From positions 1,612,001 to 1,676,000 of the forward strand of contig CP095846.1 of the NCBI GenBank assembly GCA_023100825.1: DNA of 64,000 bases, given 5' to 3'. This DNA is from Nocardioidaceae bacterium SCSIO 66511. GTDB taxonomy: Bacteria; Actinomycetota; Actinomycetes; Propionibacteriales; Nocardioidaceae. The notes under the pieces were generated by a model. It was not told the DNA's origin. It searched no databases and saw only the letters and a list, made by a program, of their open reading frames with translations. A program made the position numbers and the translations under genes. Every line of letters begins with the position of its first letter. The stretch's first letter is position 1. Below are positions 44,316-54,512 of the stretch, one piece after another.

Positions 44316-46586
44316 TTGCTCGACGAGCGACCCGAGCGTGCCGCAGCCCGGGTCGACCGGGCACTGCAGATGGATGCGCGGTTGCGCGGGTTGTTCGAGT
44401 CCGCTGCGTCGGGCGTCGGGCTGTCGCCTTCGAACGGCTGCGGTCTGGCGCTCGTCGCCGTCGGCGGCTACGGGCGCTCCGAGCTGTCGCCGGCGAGTGA
44501 TGTCGACGTCGTGCTACTGCACGATCCGGGTATGTCGGCGGCGACCGTCGCAGAGCTCGCCGAGCGGATTTGGTACCCACTGTGGGACGACGCGGTGCTG
44601 CTCGACCACGCAGTACGCAGCTCGACCGCCATGCTCGACGCGGCCGCGGTCGATGTACGTACGGCCACCGGCATGCTCGACGCCCGCGGTGTTGCGGGCG
44701 ATATCTCGATGGTGCAGTCGCTGCGTTCGGCGGTGCTCGCGAGCTGGCGCCGCAACGCGCGTACGCGGCTGCCCGAGCTGCGCAGTGCCTGCGATGAGCG
44801 CATCGCGCGGGCAGGCTGGCTCGCCCATGCGGCAGTACCCGACCTGAAGGACTCCGGCGGCGGGCTCCGCGACGGTGTCGTGATGCGCGCGCTGGTCTCG
44901 ACCTGGCTCGTCGAGGTACCCCGTCACCAGGCCGAGCCGCTGCGACGGGCGCTCCTCGACGTACGCGACGCTCTGCACGAGGTGACCGGCCGCCGTACCG
45001 ACCGGCTCAGCAATGAGCTGCTCGCCGAGGTGGCCGAGGCGCTCGGCCTTCGACCCGCCGAGCTCGATCTGCACCTACGCGAGCTGGGTTGGCGCACTGC
45101 GCATCTGGCGCAGCTGGCGTGGCGGCGTATCGACGACGTACTCCACCCGCATGCCAGGCGCACCCGGTCGCCGACCGGGCCGAAGATCACGACGGTGGCG
45201 CGAGGCGTCGGGTTGCTCGACCGCGAGGTCGTGCTCACCCGTGACGCGCGACCGGCGTACGACGCGGAGCTTCCGCTGCGCGCCGCGGTGGAGGCGGCGA
45301 GTCGCGGGCGGATCCTCGCGCCCAGCGTCGCGGCACGTTGCGCGCGTGACGGAGCGGCGCCCGAGACTCCGTGGCCGCGTACGACCCGCGATCTGATGGT
45401 CGAGCTGCTGGCGAGCGGCTCGGAGCTCGTCTCGGTGTGGGAGGAGCTCGACATCGCCGGCGTCGTCGACCGGTGGCTGCCGGAGTGGTCCGAGATCCGG
45501 CTGCGCGGGTCGACGTCGCCCGTCCACACGTACACCATCGACCGGCACAGCCTGCAGACCGCGGTGAACGCGTCGCGCCTCGTACGCAGAGTGCGGCGGC
45601 CCGATCTTCTCGTCGTCGCGGCGCTGTTGCACGACATCGGCAAGGGGCGCGCGGGCGACCACAGCGTCGTCGGTGCGCCGATGGCCCGCGAGATCGCCAT
45701 GCGGTGGGGGTTCGAGGCGGCCGACGCCGATCGGATCGCCGTCCTCGTACGCCGGCACCTGCTATTGCCGACCGCAGCGACCCGACGCGATATCGAGGAC
45801 CCCGCGACGGCCGAGACCATCGCCGACATCGTCGGCGACCGTGACACCCTCGACCTGCTTGCCGCTCTGACGGAGGCGGATGCGACGGCCACCGGACCGA
45901 CCGCGTGGACGAAATGGCGGGCCGGACTCGTACGCGGACTCGTCGAGAAGACGCATGAATGGCTACATTCGGGTGTCACGTCGCCCGACCCGGAGGACTA
46001 CTCGGGCTGGGAGTTCGAGCCGGTCGCCCTCGACGGACGCTCGGTCGTCGTACGCCGCGTCGAGCACCACACCGGCGCATTGTTGTCGATCGTCGCGCAG
46101 GACCGTCCGGGTCTGCTGTCCGATCTCGCGGCCGGCGTCGCGCTCGCCGGGCTACGCGTGCGCTCGGTGCGTACCGGAGGCGACGAGGCCGCGTCGTCGC
46201 TGTGGGAGGTCGTGGGCGACGAGGTCGATGTGAGCAGACTCGAACCCTTGCTGCGGCGAGTGCTCGACGGTCAGGTCGATATCGCCGAGCGCCTTGCGTA
46301 CGTCACCGACCCGGCCCGCCCGGTGCCCGTCGTCACCGTGCTGCGAGACCAGTCCGCCACCTCGAGCCTGGTCGAGGTACGCGCCGACGACGCGCGCGGC
46401 CTGCTGTGGCAGTGCTGCCGGGTGATTGCGGCGCAGGGGCACACGATTCGCTCGGCCCATGCCACCTCCATCGGGCCGCAGGCCGACAACGTGTTCTACG
46501 TCGTCGACGCCGACGACGAGCCGCTCGGTGGCCAGGCGATGGACCAGCTCGCCGTTGCGTTACGGCGTGGGCTCGGAGCCGGCTGA
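44316..46586 (+). CDS. glnD: P-II uridylyl/adenylyltransferase GlnD
   Basis: 756 residues from TTG 44316, five bases after glnK. ATG 44370 is an alternative. The nucleotidyltransferase motif is GGYGRSELSPASDVDVVLLHD. An HD phosphohydrolase domain (VAALLHDIGKGRAGDHS) removes the modification. Two ACT domains at the C-terminus (LLSIVAQDRPGLLSDLAAGVALAG, then VRADDARGLLWQCCRVIAAQGH) sense glutamine. It modifies Tyr51 of GlnK. It is the third gene of the amtB-glnK-glnD operon, shorter than the E. coli enzyme as usual for actinobacteria. A perfect hairpin follows the stop. Confidence 0.93.
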   Translation: MLDERPERAAARVDRALQMDARLRGLFESAASGVGLSPSNGCGLALVAVGGYGRSELSPASDVDVVLLHDPGMSAATVAELAERIWYPLWDDAVLLDHAVRSSTAMLDAAAVDVRTATGMLDARGVAGDISMVQSLRSAVLASWRRNARTRLPELRSACDERIARAGWLAHAAVPDLKDSGGGLRDGVVMRALVSTWLVEVPRHQAEPLRRALLDVRDALHEVTGRRTDRLSNELLAEVAEALGLRPAELDLHLRELGWRTAHLAQLAWRRIDDVLHPHARRTRSPTGPKITTVARGVGLLDREVVLTRDARPAYDAELPLRAAVEAASRGRILAPSVAARCARDGAAPETPWPRTTRDLMVELLASGSELVSVWEELDIAGVVDRWLPEWSEIRLRGSTSPVHTYTIDRHSLQTAVNASRLVRRVRRPDLLVVAALLHDIGKGRAGDHSVVGAPMAREIAMRWGFEAADADRIAVLVRRHLLLPTAATRRDIEDPATAETIADIVGDRDTLDLLAALTEADATATGPTAWTKWRAGLVRGLVEKTHEWLHSGVTSPDPEDYSGWEFEPVALDGRSVVVRRVEHHTGALLSIVAQDRPGLLSDLAAGVALAGLRVRSVRTGGDEAASSLWEVVGDEVDVSRLEPLLRRVLDGQVDIAERLAYVTDPARPVPVVTVLRDQSATSSLVEVRADDARGLLWQCCRVIAAQGHTIRSAHATSIGPQADNVFYVVDADDEPLGGQAMDQLAVALRRGLGAG

Positions 46587-46593
46587 GGTGTTG

Positions 46594-46656
46594 CGGAGTT
46601 TGCGGACTTTTCGGTGCTGTCGCCCGCGCGTACGAACGAAAAGTCCGCAAACTCCG
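46594..46656. terminator. Perfect 20-bp hairpin after glnD
   Basis: CGGAGTTTGCGGACTTTTCG (46594-46613) pairs perfectly with 46637-46656 around a 23-base loop. It lies 8 bases after the glnD stop and about 140 bases before ffh. It can end the operon transcript. There is no T-run. TAGGCT at 46711-46716 downstream is a likely -10 box for ffh. Confidence 0.7.
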
Positions 46657-46793
46657 GTCGACCGGATCGGCGGAGCGTACGGCTCACGTGGATGCGTACG
46701 CCCGAACCGTTAGGCTGGACCGATGTGTGAGCCGTTGCGGCTCGCCACGACCCGATGCGGCTGCTCGGCCGCGCGACCACGAGGACCGACCCG

Positions 46794-48356
46794 TTGTTCG
46801 ACACGCTGCAAGACCGCCTTCAAGCCACGTTCAAGAACCTCCGTGGCAAGGGGCGACTCTCCGAGTCCGATATCGACGCGACCGCGCGCGAGATCCGGAT
46901 CGCGCTGCTCGAGGCAGACGTCGCTCTGCCCGTGGTCAAGGAGTTCATCGCTGCGGTCAAGGAACGCGCGCGAGGCGCCGAGGTCAGCCAGGCGCTGAAC
47001 CCCGCCCAGCAGGTCATCAAGATCGTCAACGAGGAGCTCGTCGGAATCCTCGGCGGTGAAACCCGCCGCCTGGAGTTCGCGAAGAAGCCGCCGACGGTGA
47101 TCATGCTCGCCGGCCTCCAGGGTGCGGGCAAGACGACTCTCGCTGGCAAGCTCGGCCGCTGGCTCAAGGACCAAGGCAACTCCCCGATGCTGGTGGCTTC
47201 GGACTTGCAGAGGCCTAACGCCGTCAACCAGCTACAGATCGTCGGCGAGCAGGCCGGTGTCACCGTGTACGCGCCGGAGCCCGGCAACGGCGTCGGCGAC
47301 CCGGTCAAGGTCGCCAAGGACTCCATCGACGAAGCCAGGCGTACGCTCCACGACGTCGTCATCGTCGACACCGCCGGCCGCCTGGGCATCGACGAGGAGC
47401 TGATGAAGCAGGCCGCGGACATCCGCGACGCCGTCAGCCCCGATGAGACGCTGTTCGTCGTCGACGCGATGATCGGCCAGGACGCCGTGACCACCGCGCA
47501 GGCCTTCCTGGACGGCGTCGGGTTCACCGGAGTCGTACTCTCCAAGCTCGACGGCGATGCGCGTGGTGGCGCCGCGCTGTCGGTCGCGTCGGTGACCGGC
47601 AAGCAGGTGATGTTCGCCTCGAACGGCGAGAAGCTCACCGACTTCGACGTCTTCCATCCGGACCGGATGGCTTCGCGCATTCTCGACCTCGGCGACATGC
47701 TGACGCTGATCGAGCAAGCGGAGAAGGCATTCGACGCGGAGGAAGCCGCGAAGGCGGCGGCGAAGCTACAGGGCAAGAGCAGCGACTTCACCCTCGACGA
47801 CTTCCTGCAGCAGATGCAGGCCGTACGCAAGATGGGCTCGATGTCGAAGATCTTCGGCATGTTGCCCGGCATGGGTCAGTTCAAGGACCAGATCGCCGAC
47901 TTCGACGAGCGCGAGATCGACCGTATCCAGGCGATCATCTTGTCGATGACGCCCGCGGAGCGGGAGAATCCGAAGCTGATCGACGGTTCGCGTCGCGCGC
48001 GGATCTCGAAGGGCTCTGGTACGCAGGTCAGCGACGTCAACGGCCTCGTCGACAGGTTCTTCGAGGCACGCAAGATGATGCAGCAGATGGCCAAGGGCGG
48101 TGGCATGCCCGGGATGCCGGGAATGCCCGGGATGCCCGGCATGGGCGGCGGCAAACGATCGAAGTCGCGCCAGCCGAAGAAGTCGAAGAACAAGGGCAAG
48201 CGTGGCTCGGGCAACCCGGCCAAGCGGGCGGCGCAGCAGAAGGCCGATGCGCAGAAGCAGTCAGAGCAGCCGGCCGAGTCTCCGTTCGGCGTACCGACCG
48301 CAAAGGGTCAGGCCGACGACTTCGAACTCCCCAAGGAGCTTCGCGACCTGCTCTGA
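46794..48356 (+). CDS. ffh: Signal recognition particle protein Ffh
   Basis: 520 residues from TTG 46794, chosen because GAGGA lies 8 bases upstream and the protein then begins MFDTLQDRLQATFKNLRGKG as in the family. The NG domain has GLQGAGKTT, DTAGRLGIDEELM and SKLDGDARGG. The methionine-rich M domain (about 300-430, GSMSKIFGMLPGMGQF) binds 4.5S RNA and signal sequences. A repeated GMPGMPGMPGMPG stretch and a Lys/Arg-rich tail follow. It works with FtsY to target membrane proteins. Translation starts without overlap with the nearby glnD gene. Confidence 0.95.
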   Translation: MFDTLQDRLQATFKNLRGKGRLSESDIDATAREIRIALLEADVALPVVKEFIAAVKERARGAEVSQALNPAQQVIKIVNEELVGILGGETRRLEFAKKPPTVIMLAGLQGAGKTTLAGKLGRWLKDQGNSPMLVASDLQRPNAVNQLQIVGEQAGVTVYAPEPGNGVGDPVKVAKDSIDEARRTLHDVVIVDTAGRLGIDEELMKQAADIRDAVSPDETLFVVDAMIGQDAVTTAQAFLDGVGFTGVVLSKLDGDARGGAALSVASVTGKQVMFASNGEKLTDFDVFHPDRMASRILDLGDMLTLIEQAEKAFDAEEAAKAAAKLQGKSSDFTLDDFLQQMQAVRKMGSMSKIFGMLPGMGQFKDQIADFDEREIDRIQAIILSMTPAERENPKLIDGSRRARISKGSGTQVSDVNGLVDRFFEARKMMQQMAKGGGMPGMPGMPGMPGMGGGKRSKSRQPKKSKNKGKRGSGNPAKRAAQQKADAQKQSEQPAESPFGVPTAKGQADDFELPKELRDLL

Positions 48357-48382
48357 GGCCGTAGTGGTCGTACGACACGCGG

Positions 48383-48395
48383 TACGGTGCGCGAA
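48383..48395 (+). promoter_or_regulatory. -10 element of the gluconokinase gene, leaderless start
   Basis: TACGGT (48383-48388) fits TANNNT, 6 bases before ATG 48395, with no Shine-Dalgarno sequence. The mRNA probably starts at the ATG. Confidence 0.5.
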
Positions 48396-48913
48396 TGGCT
48401 GAACACTCCGGCACCCGCGCCCCGCTCGTCGTCATCATGGGTGTCTCCGCCGTTGGCAAGACAACGGTGGGCGAGCGTCTCGCGGCCCGGTACGGCGTGG
48501 AATACGCCGACGCCGATGCATTCCACCCGCAGGCGAACATCGACAAGATGAGCGCCGGCGTACCGCTGAGCGACGATGACCGCTGGCCGTGGCTGGAGGC
48601 GATCGGCCGGTGGCTGCATGAGCGGCGTGATACGGGAGGAGTCGTGAGCTGTTCGGCGCTCAAACGCGCGTACCGTGACGTGCTCGTCGAGGCCGCTCCC
48701 GCGCTTTGCTTCCTCCATCTCGACGGAGACCCAGAGATGATCCGCGAACGCATCGCCCGGCGCAAAGACCACTTCATGCCGCCGTCGCTGGTCGACTCGC
48801 AGCTCGCGACCCTCGAGCCGCTCGAACCCGATGAGTGCGGCGTTGCCATCGACCTGACCAAGCGACCCGACGAGATCATTGAGGAGTTCTGCAGGTACGC
48901 CAAGCTCCGCTGA
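48395..48913 (+). CDS. gntK: Gluconokinase
   Basis: 172 residues, the usual length for the GntK-type kinase that phosphorylates gluconate to 6-phosphogluconate for the pentose phosphate or Entner-Doudoroff routes. The P-loop is GVSAVGKTT. The family motifs DADAFHPQANIDKMSAGVPLSDDDRWPWL and CSALKRAYRD are present. It stands alone between ffh and a transporter gene, with a leaderless-type promoter and a bidirectional hairpin after it. No gluconate permease is adjacent. Confidence 0.92.
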   Translation: MAEHSGTRAPLVVIMGVSAVGKTTVGERLAARYGVEYADADAFHPQANIDKMSAGVPLSDDDRWPWLEAIGRWLHERRDTGGVVSCSALKRAYRDVLVEAAPALCFLHLDGDPEMIRERIARRKDHFMPPSLVDSQLATLEPLEPDECGVAIDLTKRPDEIIEEFCRYAKLR

Positions 48914-48964
48914 GCGGGACGTACGAGTGCGACACGCCGGTGTGTCGCCGCGCGTACGTCCCGC
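48914..48964. terminator. Nested hairpin between gntK and the MMPL gene
   Basis: GCGGGACGTACG (48914-48925) pairs with CGTACGTCCCGC (48953-48964). Inside it GCGACAC (48929-48935) pairs with GTGTCGC (48942-48948). The two genes converge here, so this is a likely two-way terminator. It begins one base after the gntK stop. Confidence 0.7.
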
Positions 48965-48979
48965 CCAGCGGGGTGGTGG

Positions 48980-51295
48980 TCAGACGGTCGTACCGACCGC
49001 CGGCTCGGGTTCGGGCTCGGATTGTGACGCCGTCAGCTGGGCGATCTTCTCGCCTTCGATGTCGACGTTCGGCACTATCTTGTCGAGCCAGCCCGGGATC
49101 CACCAGGCGGCCTTGCCCATCAGGGCGAGCAGCGATGGCAGGATGACCATCCGGACGATGAAGGCGTCGAAGAAGACCGCCGCCGCGAGCGCGAAGCCCA
49201 TCGACTTGGCCGTGACGTCCTCCTCCATCATGAAGGCACTGAACACCGAGATCATGATGATCGCGGCCGAGACCACGACCCGGGCCCCGTGGTGGTAGCC
49301 CTTCATCATCGCCTGGAGCGGTGATTCGCCGTGTACGTACTCCTCGCGCATCCGGGTGACGGTGAAGACCGTGTAGTCCATCGCGAGCCCGAACACCAAC
49401 CCGATGAGCATGATCGGCATGAAGCTGACGACCGGTCTCGGATCGTCGATCAGGCCGAAGGCGCCCTCTTGGAAGATGACCACCGTTGCCCCGAACGTCG
49501 CGGCGACCGAGAGCAGGAACCCGAGTGCGGCCGTCAGCGGGATCAGCACGCTCCGGAACACGATGATCAGCAGTACGAACGCGGCTCCGGCGACGAGTGC
49601 CATGTACGGAACGATCGAGCCGAGCATGACGTCGTCGACGTCGGCGTAGATCGCGGTCGTACCCGTCACGCCGTACTCGATGCCGTAGTCAGCAGCCAAA
49701 CCGTCCTCGGCGTCGCGTACCTCCTTGACGAGGTCCTTGGTGTCCTGGTTGTTCGGGCCAGACTTCGGAACGCCCTGGAAGATCGCGCCGGCGCCGTCCT
49801 CGCTCTGGAGCGGCCCGACGACGTAGTCCATGTCGTCGTGTGACTCGAGCTCGGTACGGAGGGCGTCGATCGCCGGCTTGCGGTCGTCCTGCGGTACATC
49901 GCTCAGGTCGGCCGCCACCTGGAGCACGCCGTTGCTGCCCTCTCCGAAGCCGTCGGTACGAATGTCGTACGCCTTGCGGATCGTGGTGTCCTTCGGCATG
50001 CTCTCGTCGCCGGGCAGACCGAGGCTGAGGTTCAACGCAGGGATCGACAACGCACCGAGTACGACGATGCCGAGCGTCAGCATGAGCGCGGGCCTGCGTC
50101 CGATCAGCCGGGCGAACCGGATGCCGTTGGTGACCGCTGTGTCGTCCTCCGGATCGTGTTGTGCAATCAGTGGCAGCTTCGGCTTGAACAGCGCCTTGCC
50201 GAACATACCGAGCAGCGCAGGCATCAGGGTCAGCGCGACGATCACCGCGAACGCGGCCGCGAGTGCGCCGCCGAGGCCCATGAACGTCAGGAAGCGCACA
50301 CCGACGATGCTCAGACCGCCGAGCGCGATGATGACCGTCAGCCCGGCGAAGACGACGGCAGAGCCGGCGGTACCGAGCGCTCGCCCGGCCGCTTCTTCGC
50401 GAGTCGGCGCCACGTGCAACTCGTGTTTGTACCGCGAGACGATGAACAACGCGTAGTCGATCGACAGCGCGATGCCGATCATCGATGCCAGGAACGTGGT
50501 GAAGCTCGGGATCGAGGTCACCGAGGTGCCGAGCATGATGGTGATCGAAGCCATTCCGGTGCCGACGATCGCGGTGATGATCGGGATGAACGGCGCGATC
50601 AGGGCACCGAAGGCGATGATCATGACGATCAGCGCGACGCCCATGCCGATCATCTCGGCGGACCCTCCGGGTGCCTGCTCCTCCATCGCGAGCGAACCGC
50701 TCATCTCCACGGTCAGACCGGCGTCGCGGGCGCTGTCGGCAGCGTCGTACGCGGCGTCGCGGTCGGCCTCGGTGACGTCTTGCCAATCCTTGATCGTGAA
50801 CTCGGTGTCGAGCACGGCCACGCTGGCGGGGTCGTCCTCGCTGAGCACGTTCAGCGGGGCCCCGCTACAGGTCTGCTGCAGCTCGTCGCTCTGCGCGTCG
50901 GCGCCGACACAGCCCATCTTCGCCGCCGCGTCGACGGGGTTCTGCAGCGGCTGCTTGTGGTCGATGATGTCGAGCTTGTTCAGATTGGCGACCAGCTCGT
51001 CGACGGCCGCCTTGTTATCGGGGTCGGTGAGCTTCTCGCCGGCCGGTGCTTCGATGACGTACGTACCGGTCACCGCATCGAAGTCGAACTCCTGAGACAT
51101 GCCGGGAAAGTGCTTGTCCATGATGTCGGTTGCACGCTCGGACGGCAGGTTCGGCATGGAGAAGTCGTCCTCCATGGACTGCGAGACGGCGGCGGCCGTT
51201 GCGCCGAGGCCGACGAGCAGGAGGACCCAGACGGGTATGACGACCCACCAGCGTCTGAATGCGAACTTGCCGAACCTATAAAGCAGGACGGACAC
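48980..51295 (-). CDS. MMPL/RND-family transporter
   Basis: 771 residues with twelve membrane helices in two blocks and two large outer loops, the plan of MMPL transporters that move lipids or drugs. Typical segments are MEDDFSMPNLPSERA, IGIALSIDYALFIVSRYKHEL and GLAMDYTVFTVTRMREEY, where the buried Asp-Tyr pairs carry protons. The substrate is unknown. GTG 51295 has AGGAG 5 bases upstream. A promoter with an operator-like dyad lies about 270 bases upstream. It is not directly joined to the MarR gene next door. Confidence 0.9.
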   Translation of the reverse strand: MSVLLYRFGKFAFRRWWVVIPVWVLLLVGLGATAAAVSQSMEDDFSMPNLPSERATDIMDKHFPGMSQEFDFDAVTGTYVIEAPAGEKLTDPDNKAAVDELVANLNKLDIIDHKQPLQNPVDAAAKMGCVGADAQSDELQQTCSGAPLNVLSEDDPASVAVLDTEFTIKDWQDVTEADRDAAYDAADSARDAGLTVEMSGSLAMEEQAPGGSAEMIGMGVALIVMIIAFGALIAPFIPIITAIVGTGMASITIMLGTSVTSIPSFTTFLASMIGIALSIDYALFIVSRYKHELHVAPTREEAAGRALGTAGSAVVFAGLTVIIALGGLSIVGVRFLTFMGLGGALAAAFAVIVALTLMPALLGMFGKALFKPKLPLIAQHDPEDDTAVTNGIRFARLIGRRPALMLTLGIVVLGALSIPALNLSLGLPGDESMPKDTTIRKAYDIRTDGFGEGSNGVLQVAADLSDVPQDDRKPAIDALRTELESHDDMDYVVGPLQSEDGAGAIFQGVPKSGPNNQDTKDLVKEVRDAEDGLAADYGIEYGVTGTTAIYADVDDVMLGSIVPYMALVAGAAFVLLIIVFRSVLIPLTAALGFLLSVAATFGATVVIFQEGAFGLIDDPRPVVSFMPIMLIGLVFGLAMDYTVFTVTRMREEYVHGESPLQAMMKGYHHGARVVVSAAIIMISVFSAFMMEEDVTAKSMGFALAAAVFFDAFIVRMVILPSLLALMGKAAWWIPGWLDKIVPNVDIEGEKIAQLTASQSEPEPEPAVGTTV

Positions 51296-51352
51296 GGTTA
51301 CTCCTTGAAAGCGATGCGGAAAGTTTCGAAACGTCTTGGGTGGTTGTGAGCT

Positions 51353-51409
51353 GACGGCCGGGGTACGCCGGCCGTCGAGCCGTCACCGCGACGCGAGTGG
51401 GTCGCGTGG
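51353..51409 (-). other. Hairpins in the long leader of the MMPL gene
   Basis: GACGGCCGG (51353-51361) pairs with CCGGCCGTC (51368-51376), and CGCGAC pairs with GTCGCG at about 51390-51409. They fall in the roughly 265-base transcribed region before the MMPL start. Apart from these and the promoter at 51566-51612, I see nothing in 51296-51736. Short reading frames there do not look like genes. Confidence 0.4.
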
Positions 51410-51565
51410 GAGAGAGATCTGCCCGTAGTGCTGATGCGGTCGGGCGAAGTGGACGATCCGAGGCTCCGCATCGCAGCATGCATGCGTACTCGTTCTCGCT
51501 GCGAGCGCAGCCGGATGGTTTCGCACGTGCTTTCCCCCCTTGGAATGCGGTCGTCCGCCTGATCG

Positions 51566-51612
51566 ACGGTACCCGCGTGGTCATCGATCGTCAAACTGAT
51601 TAATGATTTCGA
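51566..51612 (-). promoter_or_regulatory. Promoter and operator-like dyad for the MMPL gene
   Basis: On the minus strand TTGACG (51589-51594) and TACCGT (51566-51571) are separated by 17 bases, an excellent sigma-A-type promoter. A dyad of about 22 bases centred on ATTAAT (51591-51612) overlaps the -35 box and would let a MarR or TetR repressor block it. The neighbouring MarR-type protein is a candidate. Confidence 0.6.
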
Positions 51613-51736
51613 GCGTGCACACTTTGGGTGTACCTGTCATGAACGCAGAGTGGTGTCCGCGCTCACGGAACCGATCGTCGTGGACGACGGTTTCGCGGCG
51701 GTTTCACGCCGGTTGCGCGCCTCTAGGTCGCTCGGC

Positions 51737-52609
51737 TCAGAGGCCGACGAGGGCGGTCAGCAGCGTACGCAGCTCGGCGTCGCCCGCCGCTCCCAACCGC
51801 TCGGTCAACGAGTCCTGCTCGGTTGCGACGAGATCGACAGCCTTGGCCAGGCGCTCGATGCCTTGCTTGGTGAGGCTGAGGTCGTACGACCGGCGGTCCG
51901 AGCTGACCCGAGTGCGGACCACGAGCTCGTCGCGTTCGAGATCGTCGATCGCCCACAACACAGTCGGAGCGCTGACACCGAGCACATCGGCGACGTGCTG
52001 CTGTGTGCACGGGCCGTCGCGGTCGATGACTGCCATCACACCGAACTCGCGCGGCTCCAGCCCGAGGGGTTCGAGCAGGTCGATGGAGCGGCCGCGCTGG
52101 TCGAGGTGCGCGACGCTGATCAGGTAACCCGTGTGGTCGCGCAATGAGGGAAATGCCGCCAATGCGTCGTCGGGTACCACCGCGCGCAGCAGTGTGTTGA
52201 GGCGATCGCGCTGGTCACCGCTCAGGTCGGCGTTGAGCGCTGCATCCGCATCGGTCAGCTCCAGCAGCAGGTCGGCGAGCCGGCGGCGGCCCGACGGCGT
52301 GATCGTCAGTACGTACGCGCGTCGGTCGGCGGGATTGCGCTCGCGTACGAGGTAGCCCTCGGCCTCCAACGCCTCCGCCAGCTTGACCATCACGGTTCGG
52401 TTCGTCTGGGTACGGTCTGCGACGGCGCCCTGGGACATCGGGCCATGGCTCTCGAGAACCGTCAGCACCCCGACGTCGCGCATATTGGCGTCGGCGTCGA
52501 GGGACGTGCGTGCGAAATCCATGGTGCGGGCATACGCCCTGCGCAGCAGGAACCCGGTCAGTGACGACATCGCAGGAGTGCGAGCAGACACCTCCGAGCG
52601 CTCAGTCAC
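51737..52609 (-). CDS. Double-MarR-domain regulator
   Basis: 290 residues from GTG 52609, which has TACGCT six bases upstream and no Shine-Dalgarno sequence. ATG 52636 or 52570 are alternatives. Two MarR winged-helix domains follow each other: the first (about 20-150) with MSQGAVADRTQTNRTVMVKL and wing NPADRRAY, the second (about 160-285) with CTQQHVADVLGVSAPTVLWAI and wing VSSDRRSY. MarR proteins normally form dimers of one domain, so this fused form would act as a built-in dimer. It is divergent from an ABC multidrug exporter pair and probably represses it. Confidence 0.85.
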   Translation of the reverse strand: MTERSEVSARTPAMSSLTGFLLRRAYARTMDFARTSLDADANMRDVGVLTVLESHGPMSQGAVADRTQTNRTVMVKLAEALEAEGYLVRERNPADRRAYVLTITPSGRRRLADLLLELTDADAALNADLSGDQRDRLNTLLRAVVPDDALAAFPSLRDHTGYLISVAHLDQRGRSIDLLEPLGLEPREFGVMAVIDRDGPCTQQHVADVLGVSAPTVLWAIDDLERDELVVRTRVSSDRRSYDLSLTKQGIERLAKAVDLVATEQDSLTERLGAAGDAELRTLLTALVGL

Positions 52610-52615
52610 GCGCAG

Positions 52616-52769
52616 AGCGTACCTGAACTCGGGCATCGGGGTGGGTAGTCGTACGTGACTCTGCGTTGCCCGCTCCCCGGCCCGTGGTAATCCCCGATGC
52701 GCCACCGTCACTGTGCGTGCAGGAAAATCTGATGACCGTCGCAACCAACAGTCGGTACGCTGTCGTCTC
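52616..52769. promoter_or_regulatory. Divergent leaderless promoters of marR and the ABC exporter
   Basis: TACGCT on the minus strand (52616-52621) serves the MarR gene, and TACGCT on plus (52756-52761) lies 8 bases before GTG 52770 of the exporter. Both starts lack a ribosome-binding site. I could not identify a clear operator palindrome between them. Confidence 0.5.

Positions 52770-54508
<1,739 letters not shown>

Positions 54509-54512
<4 letters not shown>

Noticed and set aside
51298-51603. Small protein genes of 68-102 residues in the MMPL upstream region
   Set aside because: They have no ribosome-binding site, overlap the promoter and hairpins, and have shadow-frame composition.
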